In this document: one piece after another, positions 6,454 through 12,801 of the stretch | How the letters are laid out: every line of letters begins with the position of its first letter | How positions within the stretch are numbered: the first letter of the stretch is position 1 | Assembly (NCBI GenBank): GCA_021443825.1 | Contig: JABUTE010000028.1 | Coordinates: 1 to 13,370 of the forward strand | Origin: Bacillota bacterium | Lineage (GTDB): Bacteria > Bacillota > Clostridia > Peptostreptococcales > Anaerovoracaceae | Direction: 5' to 3' | DNA: 13,370 nucleotides | Notes under the pieces: model-generated | Database searches by the model: none | What the model was told of the DNA's origin: nothing | What the model saw: only the letters and a program-made list of their open reading frames with translations | Translations under genes and position numbers: made by a program

Positions 6454-8601
6454 TCAATTGGATTGGGGGAATAATAAATTGTAAAAATTGCTTTCGACGA
6501 GCTTCGCCGTGCAGTCCAGCCGGTAGCCGGCCAGGGCCTTGGTGCGCTCCACATAGCTTTCCGTTTCTTCCGGGGTCATGTCGACGCCTTCGGCAGGGGT
6601 GAACTGCTGGGTGAAGCGGTTGTAGAGACCCTTATCGGTCTTCCAGCAGCGGGATGAAAAGACCACCATGCCTTCTGATTCCGACAGCATATCGGTGCCT
6701 GGCAGCAGGCGGGAGTCGTATTCCAGCCCCAGCAGATTGGAGAGGGTCGGCAGAATGTCGACCTGGCAGCAGACCTTATCGACCTGCACCGGCTCGGTCA
6801 TGGAGCTGCTCCAGAGGATCAGACCGTTGCGGTAGACATCCAGATCAAGGGATGCCTCGTCGATGGCAGAGGCGGCTGCTGAGGTGCCCAGTTTTTTGCC
6901 GGTCAGCTCTTCGATGGATTCGACCGCGGTGTAGGGAATATGGTCGGGTGCTGCGACGATCAGGGTCTTATCCAGCTTGCCTGCTTCTTCCAGCTTCTGC
7001 AGCAGAATGCTCAGAGCCTTATCGACCTCCATCAGGGTGGCGATATAGGCCTTTGTCGTTTCGCTGTATTCGCAGTCTGCCAGCTGCTCTTTATACTGAC
7101 TTGCTACCCAGTTCCAGGAATAGGGAGTATGAGAGGTGACCGTCAGATAGTAGACGTGAAAGGGAACATCGCTGTCGATGTAATCGTCGATGGAATCTTC
7201 GATCATAAAGCTGTCGCGCTGCGGCCATTTCAGATCGCCGGAGGCGGATTTCTCGTAGTTGAGACCGCGGCTGCAGAAATTCCAGTCGTATCCGGCGTTG
7301 GGATGGGAGCTGGAGCGCTCGTAAAGATCCCAGTTGTTGTGATAGCCCAGGGCGATGTAGCCCTGCTTCGTCAGCTGCCGGGCCAGGGTGAAATAGGTGT
7401 TGGTCTTCAGCTGGCCGGTGCGGATCATGGTGATGGGCTTTCCGTTTTTGGGATACAGGCCCAGCAGGTTCTGGCACTCTCCGTTGGAGGTGCTGGTGAA
7501 ATGCAGGGCGCTGTAGAAATTGTTAAAGACGAAGCCCTCGTGCAGCAGCTTGTAGAGGGTGGGGGTGTATTCTTCGCTGACGGCGGCGCTGTCAAAAGCC
7601 TCCATGGTGAAGAAGATCACGTTGTAGTCTTTGAACATGCCGGTATATTCGTTTTTATTGGTGGGTTCGACGCTGCTGAAATAATCGCAGAGCCATTGCA
7701 CATCCTTGCTTTTGGTGGATTCCCGCAGGGCGGCCAGGTCGATGTCCATCACATTGGGCGACCTGTCGACGGGATCGGGCTCCGGTTCTTCCGGCTCCTG
7801 GGGAAGCTCTTCCCGGTCGTCGCCTTCCAGTTTGGGATTTTCCACCGCCGGTTCCTCGGGCTGCTGGGCCAGCAGGGAGGGGTCAAACTCCTCGGTATAA
7901 TCGGCTGCCACGAACATATGCTTGATATCCAGCCGAAGCATGGAATAAAGACCCAGCTGCTCTACCTGCTCGTTGTAGTTGATATCCATTTTATAGAGCA
8001 TCGAGGGCACCAGATCGCCCTGCCAGGGCAGCTGCAGGCTGGCAAGTCCCAGTCCGTGCAAGGCGAAAGAGGCCGCCAGCAGAAGGGCAAAGGCCTTTGC
8101 CGACCGCCAGGGCCTGCTTTCTTCGGCCTCCTGAAGCAGCTCCTTTGCAAACATGGTAAAGAGGGCGACAGGCAGCAGCATCAGCAGCAGATGGTGCAGA
8201 TGCTCAGCGATGGTCAGGAGAATGATATTGAGAAACTGATACAGCTTGTTGTCTGCGGCCGTGCCCAGAATGGAGGCAGGATAATAGGTCTGCAGGATCT
8301 GTTTGGCGATGAATTCCGCGCCGTAGATCACAGAAAGGAGCCAGCCCCAGATCAGGGTATACCGCTTGGCCGCCTTTTCGTTCAGCAGCCTTGCGGGAGC
8401 TGCCAGCAGCCCGCCAAAGGACAGGCCGAACAGCAGATAGATGACGGCAAAGCGAAGCCCGCTTCCGTCAAAAACATGCAGAGTGAGCTCCAGCCAGACC
8501 AGCAGAAACGGCAGCTGAAAGGCCAGGGGAAAGCTTCCTTTGCGAAAAAAAAGCGCCATCCGGTCATGCAGCCCATGGACGCACTTTTTAAAGTTGTTCA
8601 T
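6454..8601 (-). CDS. LTA synthase-family membrane sulfatase (phosphoglycerol transferase-like)
   Basis: The 715-residue protein has about five N-terminal membrane segments (residues about 25-195), an acidic Pro/Glu-rich linker (about 247-280), and a C-terminal extracellular sulfatase-fold domain (PF00884). Equivalents of LtaS catalytic residues are visible: Glu334 in FFTMEAFD, nucleophile Thr371 in TSTSNGE, His421 and the HNNWDLYER segment that matches the glycerol-phosphate binding region, His491 in SHTPY, and Asp553-His554 in APDHIP. LtaS enzymes polymerise glycerol phosphate from phosphatidylglycerol onto a lipid anchor; relatives can modify other envelope polymers, so the exact product is open. 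An upstream in-frame TTG at 8640 would lie before the predicted transcription start and lacks a ribosome site. The ATG at 8601, with GGAG 9 bases upstream, is chosen. It is the first gene of an operon with the AEC transporter. Confidence 0.9.
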   Translation of the reverse strand: MNNFKKCVHGLHDRMALFFRKGSFPLAFQLPFLLVWLELTLHVFDGSGLRFAVIYLLFGLSFGGLLAAPARLLNEKAAKRYTLIWGWLLSVIYGAEFIAKQILQTYYPASILGTAADNKLYQFLNIILLTIAEHLHHLLLMLLPVALFTMFAKELLQEAEESRPWRSAKAFALLLAASFALHGLGLASLQLPWQGDLVPSMLYKMDINYNEQVEQLGLYSMLRLDIKHMFVAADYTEEFDPSLLAQQPEEPAVENPKLEGDDREELPQEPEEPEPDPVDRSPNVMDIDLAALRESTKSKDVQWLCDYFSSVEPTNKNEYTGMFKDYNVIFFTMEAFDSAAVSEEYTPTLYKLLHEGFVFNNFYSALHFTSTSNGECQNLLGLYPKNGKPITMIRTGQLKTNTYFTLARQLTKQGYIALGYHNNWDLYERSSSHPNAGYDWNFCSRGLNYEKSASGDLKWPQRDSFMIEDSIDDYIDSDVPFHVYYLTVTSHTPYSWNWVASQYKEQLADCEYSETTKAYIATLMEVDKALSILLQKLEEAGKLDKTLIVAAPDHIPYTAVESIEELTGKKLGTSAAASAIDEASLDLDVYRNGLILWSSSMTEPVQVDKVCCQVDILPTLSNLLGLEYDSRLLPGTDMLSESEGMVVFSSRCWKTDKGLYNRFTQQFTPAEGVDMTPEETESYVERTKALAGYRLDCTAKLVESNFYNLLFPQSN

Positions 8602-8643
8602 AAGAATATGCTCCGTCGAATCATCAGGATTTGAAACCAATTA

Positions 8644-8680
8644 ATTATAATCCAATCCTGTTCCTATTGCAATAATGCAA
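8644..8680 (-). promoter_or_regulatory. promoter of the LTA-synthase-like operon with overlapping inverted repeat
   Basis: On the minus strand TTGCAA (8672-8667) is followed after 17 bases by a perfect TATAAT (8649-8644). The -35 hexamer lies inside a perfect inverted repeat, TTGCA-ATAA-TGCAA, at 8667-8680, placed where a repressor would block RNA polymerase. The start of transcription near 8637 excludes the TTG at 8640 as a start codon. The regulator is unknown. Confidence 0.7.
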
Positions 8681-8776
8681 CAAAAAGGATCCGATTTCCG
8701 GCGGCGGGAAAGCGGAATATTTAAAGTAAAAAATATATATTTTTAAAAATAACTGCTGCCGATATGGGATTGAACA

Positions 8777-8804
8777 TTGATTTTTTATGGGATTGTGCTA
8801 TAAA
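8777..8804 (+). promoter_or_regulatory. promoter of the first MATE gene
   Basis: TTGATT (8777-8782), a 16-base spacer and TATAAA (8799-8804) with an extended -10 TG (TGCTATAAA) predict a transcript start near 8811. This lies downstream of the in-frame ATG at 8764 and upstream of the AAAGGAA site at 8829-8835, which supports the TTG start at 8845. Confidence 0.65.
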
Positions 8805-8844
8805 TGAAAAGGGTATATTAATAACGAGAAAGGAACAGACCAAA

Positions 8845-10350
8845 TTGGACGCATCGAATACCAACGACAAGAAAATGAAAATGGTCAGGATCACTCTTGA
8901 CCATATGCAAGCCGGAAGGCCGGAAGATTTTCCGAAGCCCGGCGATAAATTCCAAAAAGCCGCCATGCCGGAGGGCATCGGACACGGCGAGCTGTATGCT
9001 GACATCGTTCGGATCGCTCTGCCCTCGCTGTTTGAGCTGATCCTGACCCAGCTGACCTCCATGGCAGACCAGATCATGGTCGGCCGCCTGCCCGGCGAGA
9101 TCGGTGTGCAGGCCCTGTCTGCCGTCGGTCTTTCCGCACAGCCCAAAATGCTGCTCATGACCATGATCATGGCCATGAATGTAGGCTCCACCGCCATGGT
9201 CGCCCGATTCCGCGGTCAGGGCAACCGGCAGAAAGCCAATCAGGTGCTGCGCCAGTCGGTGTTCTTTAATATCGTGCTGTCGGCCTTCTTCATGACCGTC
9301 GGTCTGGCCTTTGGTGAGAACATCATCCGTTTCCTGGCAGGAAGCGGCATTTCCGAGAGCACCATCCAATATGCTTCGGAGTATTTCCGGATCCAGATGT
9401 ACGGCATGATCCCCTTAAGCATGACCTTCTCGTTCACCGCCTGCCTGCGCGGCTGCGGCGACACGAAGATGCCTCTTTTTTATAACACGATGGCCAATGT
9501 GGTCAATATCGTGTTCAACTACCTGCTGATCTACGGCAAATTCGGCTTCCCCTATATGAAGGTCGCCGGCGCTTCCCTTGCTACCGTTCTCGGTCAGAAT
9601 GTGGCCTTTGTCATCGCCTCCTGCGTGGTGCTTTCCAAGACCCGCTTTGTCTATCTCGATCTGAAAGAAAAATTCTATATCGATAAGGATCTGCTGAAAA
9701 GCGTCATCACCATCGGTTTTCCCAGCATGGTGGAGCAGCTGTTCATGCGGGCCGGCGTTATGATCTTTACCAGAACGGTCGCAGGCCTGGGCGATACTGC
9801 CTATGCGACCCACCAGATCTGTATGAACATCCAGTCCATGAGCTTTATGATCGGGCAGGCCTTCTCCAACGGTTCCACCACCCTGGTGGGGCAGTCGCTG
9901 GGAAAAGGACGCTACGATATGGCCGATGTCTATGTGCGCCATACCCGTCATCTGGGGCTTATCTGTGCCGTGGCACTGGCCTCCTTCCTCTTCTTCTTCG
10001 GCGGAAGCGTGGTCTGGCTGTATAACGAAACGCCGGAGGTAGTCGCATTGGGCTCCAAGATCCTGATGTTCGTCGCCTTCATGCAGCCCTTCCAGAACCA
10101 GCAGTTCATCACCAACGGCGGCCTGCGGGGCGCCGGCGACACCAAATTCTCTGCCATGGTCATCTTCATTACGGTGCTTCTGGTGCGCAGTGGCCTGGCG
10201 ATCCTGTTCATCAATTATCTGGGGCTGGGGCTCTGGGGCGCATGGCTTGCCATCTTTGCCGACCAGATGCTGCGTACGCTGCTGATCATCTGCCATTACA
10301 ATACCGGTAAATGGAGATTTATGAGAGCTTTCAATGCATCTGAAAAATAG
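8845..10350 (+). CDS. MATE-family multidrug/Na+ antiporter (first copy)
   Basis: From the chosen TTG start the protein has 501 residues. After a hydrophilic N-terminus of about 60 residues it has about twelve membrane segments in two MatE (PF01554) halves. Family-like sequences include ALPSLFELILTQLTSMADQI with MVGRLPG after it, NTMANVVNIVFNYLLIYGK and GGLRGAGDTKF. MATE proteins export cationic drugs or metabolites in exchange for Na+ or H+; the substrate is not inferable. The longest open frame starts at ATG 8764, but that codon has no ribosome site and lies upstream of the predicted promoter. TTG 8845 has AAAGGAA 9-10 bases upstream and gives a length close to the 492-residue second copy. 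Residues 41-47 (VRITLDH) align with the start of that copy. The stop is only two bases before the rubrerythrin -35 element, with no terminator, so readthrough into rbr is possible. Confidence 0.92.
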   Translation: MDASNTNDKKMKMVRITLDHMQAGRPEDFPKPGDKFQKAAMPEGIGHGELYADIVRIALPSLFELILTQLTSMADQIMVGRLPGEIGVQALSAVGLSAQPKMLLMTMIMAMNVGSTAMVARFRGQGNRQKANQVLRQSVFFNIVLSAFFMTVGLAFGENIIRFLAGSGISESTIQYASEYFRIQMYGMIPLSMTFSFTACLRGCGDTKMPLFYNTMANVVNIVFNYLLIYGKFGFPYMKVAGASLATVLGQNVAFVIASCVVLSKTRFVYLDLKEKFYIDKDLLKSVITIGFPSMVEQLFMRAGVMIFTRTVAGLGDTAYATHQICMNIQSMSFMIGQAFSNGSTTLVGQSLGKGRYDMADVYVRHTRHLGLICAVALASFLFFFGGSVVWLYNETPEVVALGSKILMFVAFMQPFQNQQFITNGGLRGAGDTKFSAMVIFITVLLVRSGLAILFINYLGLGLWGAWLAIFADQMLRTLLIICHYNTGKWRFMRAFNASEK

Positions 10351-10352
10351 GG

Positions 10353-10381
10353 TTGACAAGAAGGGTCACTTGTTTTATAGT
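10353..10381 (+). promoter_or_regulatory. strong SigA-type promoter of rubrerythrin-rubredoxin
   Basis: TTGACA (10353-10358), a 17-base spacer and TATAGT (10376-10381) match consensus at 11 of 12 positions. Transcription should start near 10388, leaving a leader of about 60 bases that contains the 7-1-7 palindrome and an AGGAGG ribosome site. Confidence 0.9.
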
Positions 10382-10393
10382 ATGTATAGAAAT

Positions 10394-10408
10394 TAAGAAT
10401 AATTCTTA
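10394..10408. promoter_or_regulatory. PerR/Fur-type 7-1-7 operator just downstream of the rubrerythrin promoter
   Basis: TAAGAAT-A-ATTCTTA is a perfect 7-1-7 inverted repeat, the architecture bound by PerR, Fur and Zur dimers. It resembles the PerR consensus TTATAAT-N-ATTATAA. Flanking bases extend the dyad to 10388-10413 (AGAAAT ... ATTTCT) with one bulged T. It covers about +7 to +21 of the transcript, so a bound repressor would block initiation or early elongation. That rubrerythrin is a classic peroxide-response gene favours PerR (inference). Confidence 0.62.
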
Positions 10409-10446
10409 TTTCTACGCGTTTAATATTTATCAGGAGGTAAACTACT

Positions 10447-10989
10447 ATGAAATGGGTATGTTCCGTATGCGGTTATGTTCACGAAGGCGACCAGGCTCCC
10501 GAAGCCTGCCCCCAGTGCAAGGTTCCCGCAGACAAGTTTAACAAGATGGAAGAGACCGCTATGGCATGGGCTGCCGAGCATGTAGTCGGCGTTGCCAAGG
10601 GCGTTGATCCCGAAATCGTAGAAGGTCTGAGAGCAAACTTTGAAGGCGAATGCAGCGAAGTCGGTATGTATCTGGCTATGGCAAGAGTCGCTCACAGAGA
10701 AGGCTATCCCGAGATCGGTCTGTATTGGGAAAAGGCCGCTTACGAAGAAGCAGAGCATGCAGCTAAGTTTGCTGAAATGCTGGGCGAAGTCGTAACCGAC
10801 TGCACCAAGAAGAATCTGGAAATGAGAGTCGAAGCTGAAAACGGCGCAACCGCAGGCAAGACCGCTCTGGCGAAGAAGGCTAAGGAGCTCGGTCTGGATG
10901 CCATCCACGATACCGTTCACGAAATGGCTCGCGATGAGGCAAGACACGGCAAGGCATTCAAGGGCCTGCTGGAGAGATATTTCAAGTAG
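10447..10989 (+). CDS. rbr: reverse rubrerythrin (N-terminal rubredoxin, C-terminal diiron domain)
   Basis: The 180-residue protein carries a short rubredoxin domain first (C5-x2-C8, C21-P-Q-C24) and then a ferritin-like four-helix bundle. Diiron ligands are visible: Glu67 or Glu69 in FEGECSE, Glu101-x2-His104 in YEEAEHAAKF, an acidic residue near 129-131, and Glu164-x2-His167 in RDEARHGKAF. Domain order is inverted relative to classical rubrerythrin. In Clostridium acetobutylicum such reverse rubrerythrins act as NADH-dependent peroxide and oxygen reductases, taking electrons from rubredoxin. It is cytoplasmic. The ATG has AGGAGG at 10432-10437, 9 bases upstream. Six of its seven arginines use AGA, while the flanking MATE gene mostly uses CGN, which suggests high expression or different codon selection. 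Rubredoxin follows 37 bases later under the same promoter. Confidence 0.95.
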   Translation: MKWVCSVCGYVHEGDQAPEACPQCKVPADKFNKMEETAMAWAAEHVVGVAKGVDPEIVEGLRANFEGECSEVGMYLAMARVAHREGYPEIGLYWEKAAYEEAEHAAKFAEMLGEVVTDCTKKNLEMRVEAENGATAGKTALAKKAKELGLDAIHDTVHEMARDEARHGKAFKGLLERYFK

Positions 10990-11026
10990 TCTGATCCGAC
11001 CGTTTCCATAAAAGGAGAGTTTTCAT

Positions 11027-11161
11027 ATGAAATATGTTTGCAAGATCTGCGGATATGTATATGATCCCGAAGAAAACAACGGCGTAGAATTTGCCGATCT
11101 TCCCGAAGATTTCGCTTGCCCCCTCTGCGGTGTCGGCAAGGATCAGTTCGAAGAAGCATAA
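11027..11161 (+). CDS. compact 44-residue rubredoxin
   Basis: A short frame from ATG 11027 to TAA 11161 encodes MKYVCKICGYVYDPEENN and ends CPLCGVGKDQFEEA. The iron ligands are C5, C8, C31 and C34. Classical clostridial rubredoxins have about 53 residues; this one lacks about eight residues in the loop between the two cysteine pairs, like the 45-residue rubredoxin of Desulfovibrio desulfuricans. The usual tryptophan before the second pair is replaced by Phe (EDFACPLC). AAAGGAG at 11011-11017 lies 9 bases before the start. It is most likely the electron donor to the rubrerythrin encoded just upstream, reduced by an NAD(P)H:rubredoxin reductase not in the window or by the fusion protein at 2586-3356. 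The frame is small enough to be missed by length-filtered gene calling. Confidence 0.95.
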   Translation: MKYVCKICGYVYDPEENNGVEFADLPEDFACPLCGVGKDQFEEA

Positions 11162-11186
11162 TCCGTCTGCAGCAAAACAATCATTC

Positions 11187-11216
11187 AAAGGAGAGCCCCC
11201 AGGGCTCTCCTTTTTT
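11187..11216 (+). terminator. intrinsic terminator of the rubrerythrin-rubredoxin operon
   Basis: AAAGGAGAGCCC (11187-11198) and GGGCTCTCCTTT (11202-11213) form a perfect 12-bp stem with a 3-base loop, and the T-run continues to 11216. It ends the operon 25 bases after the rubredoxin stop. Confidence 0.93.
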
Positions 11217-11257
11217 CTTCACAGATTCCACACATACTCCATGAGGCGTATCCGTAG

Positions 11258-11263
11258 TATAAT
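11258..11263 (+). promoter_or_regulatory. -10 element of a probable promoter for the second MATE gene
   Basis: A perfect TATAAT lies 36 bases before the ATG at 11299, after the terminator. No recognisable -35 hexamer or TG extension is at the proper distance, so the promoter is weak or activator-dependent. AAAGGAG at 11287-11293 is the ribosome site. Confidence 0.5.
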
Positions 11264-11298
11264 ATCCTGGTTAGAATACAGAAGAAAAAGGAGAATCT

Positions 11299-12777
11299 AT
11301 GGAATCAAAACAGAAAGTAGTCAAAACGACACTGGATAGTCTGCCGTTTGGCGAGATCGACGCCGAAAACGAGGGAAAATATAAAAAATATCCTCTTCCG
11401 GAAGGCGTTCACAAAAAGATGATGTACAGCGACATCATCACCATCGCATTGCCTTCTCTGGTAGAGCTGACGCTCACCTCCCTGACCAGCATGGTCGACC
11501 AGGTCATGGTAGGCCGTCTTCCCGGAGATCTGGGCGTGCAGGGGCTGTCTGCCGTCGGTCTTTGCATGAATCCCAAGTTTATTCTGATGACCGCCCTGAT
11601 GGCGATCAATACGGGCACCACGGCCATCGTCGCCCGCTACAGAGGCATGGGCGATCAGAAAAAGGCTAACCAGACCTTTAAGCAGGCCATGCTGTTCAAC
11701 CTGATCCTGTCGGCGATCATGATGACCGTCGGTACTGTTTTCGCCAAGCCCTTCATCACCTTTATCGCAGGGCAGGGCATTTCCGAAGCGACCATCGCTT
11801 ATGCGGTCACCTATTTCCGCATTCAGATGGCAGGCTTTATTCCGCTGATGCTGACCAATACCATCACATCGACGCTTCGGGCCATCGGCGATTCCCGCAT
11901 GCCCATGATCTACAACACCATCGCCAATGTGGTCAATGCCGTTTTCAACTATCTGCTGATCTACGGCAAGTTCGGCTTCCCCTACATGACCATCGCAGGC
12001 GCGTCTCTTGCGACCATCATCGGTCAGTTCGTCGCCTTTGTCATCGCCATCTCTTTGATGCTGAAGAAGAGCCGCTACGTCTACCTGGATCTGAAAGAAA
12101 AATTCGTATTTGATAAGGATATCATGTCCAACGTGCTGACCATCGGCCTTCCTTCCATGATCGAGCAGCTGTTCATGCGTATCGGTATCATCATCTATAC
12201 CAGAATGGTCACCAGCCTGGGCGACATCGCCTATGCCACCCACCAGGTCTGCATGAACATCCAGTCGCTGTCCTTTATGAGCGGCATGGCCTTCTCCAAC
12301 TCTGCCACCACCCTGATGGGGCAAAGCCTTGGCAAGCAGCGTCTGGATATGGCCGATAATTACACCCGCATGACCAGGACCCTCAGCTTTTTGCTCTCCT
12401 GTGTCATCGGCGGCTGCTTCATCTTCTTCGGAAGAGGAATCGTCAGCATTTACAACAGCACTCCCGAGATCATCGCTTTGGGCGGCCAGATCCTGATCAT
12501 GATCGGCTTTACCCAGCCGCTGCAGTCCTCTCAGTTCGTTACAGCAGGTGCATTGCGCGGCGCAGGCGATACCAAATATACGGCCATGGTCATCTTCGTT
12601 ACTACCATTATCGTCAGATGCTCTTTAGGCTACCTGTGCATCAAGGTATTGGATCTGGGCCTGATGGGCGCCTGGTACGCACTGGTTGGCGATCAGGTCA
12701 TTCGTACCGCCATGATCTTCATGCGTTATCGGCAGGGCAAATGGAGATTCTTCCGTTTGCGCGGCCAGGATCAATAA
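11299..12777 (+). CDS. MATE-family multidrug/Na+ antiporter (second copy)
   Basis: The 492-residue protein has about twelve membrane segments and two MatE halves. Shared family sequences include ALPSLVELTLTSLTSM, MVGRLPGDLGVQGLSAVGL, GKFGFPYM and GALRGAGDTKY. It is clearly a paralogue of the gene at 8845-10350: over the membrane core well over half of positions are identical by eye, including the block VYLDLKEKF after the sixth segment. The ATG has AAAGGAG 5 bases upstream. Substrate is unknown; two diverged copies may differ in substrate or expression. The gene starts a new transcript after the rubredoxin terminator. The right-edge gene begins 24 bases after its stop with no terminator, so they are probably co-transcribed. 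Confidence 0.94.
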   Translation: MESKQKVVKTTLDSLPFGEIDAENEGKYKKYPLPEGVHKKMMYSDIITIALPSLVELTLTSLTSMVDQVMVGRLPGDLGVQGLSAVGLCMNPKFILMTALMAINTGTTAIVARYRGMGDQKKANQTFKQAMLFNLILSAIMMTVGTVFAKPFITFIAGQGISEATIAYAVTYFRIQMAGFIPLMLTNTITSTLRAIGDSRMPMIYNTIANVVNAVFNYLLIYGKFGFPYMTIAGASLATIIGQFVAFVIAISLMLKKSRYVYLDLKEKFVFDKDIMSNVLTIGLPSMIEQLFMRIGIIIYTRMVTSLGDIAYATHQVCMNIQSLSFMSGMAFSNSATTLMGQSLGKQRLDMADNYTRMTRTLSFLLSCVIGGCFIFFGRGIVSIYNSTPEIIALGGQILIMIGFTQPLQSSQFVTAGALRGAGDTKYTAMVIFVTTIIVRCSLGYLCIKVLDLGLMGAWYALVGDQVIRTAMIFMRYRQGKWRFFRLRGQDQ

Positions 12778-12801
12778 CGCTTACAATTAGGGTTTCACAC
12801 C

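Larger units (their letters stand above)
8602..8844. other. divergent intergenic region between the LTA-synthase-like and first MATE genes
   Basis: This spacer holds the two divergent promoters listed separately. Between them lie a 16-bp A/T palindrome (AAAAATATATATTTTT, 8729-8744), which could act as an UP element or bent DNA, and an imperfect GC-rich inverted repeat at about 8690-8714. No coding sequence or structured RNA was recognised. Confidence 0.6.

Noticed and set aside
6940..8634. A 564-codon plus-strand frame opposite the LTA-synthase-like gene
   Set aside because: It is an antisense shadow: the real gene rarely uses TTA, CTA and TCA codons, so the opposite frame lacks stops. Its translation is low-complexity in Gly, Gln, His and Val with no recognisable domain and no ribosome site.
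8690..8714. GC-rich imperfect inverted repeat in the divergent spacer
   Set aside because: Arms of about ten bases have two mismatches and there is no T-run on either side, so it is not a convincing terminator. I cannot support a regulatory role.
10351..10446. Possible riboswitch or structured RNA in the rubrerythrin leader
   Set aside because: The only structure seen is the A/T-rich dyad, better explained as a DNA operator. The leader is too short and has no conserved aptamer elements that I recognise.
9415..12324. Two minus-strand frames of over 300 codons opposite the MATE genes
   Set aside because: Their translations resemble each other only because the two MATE genes are paralogues. 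They are His/Asp/Gly-rich shadows without start signals.
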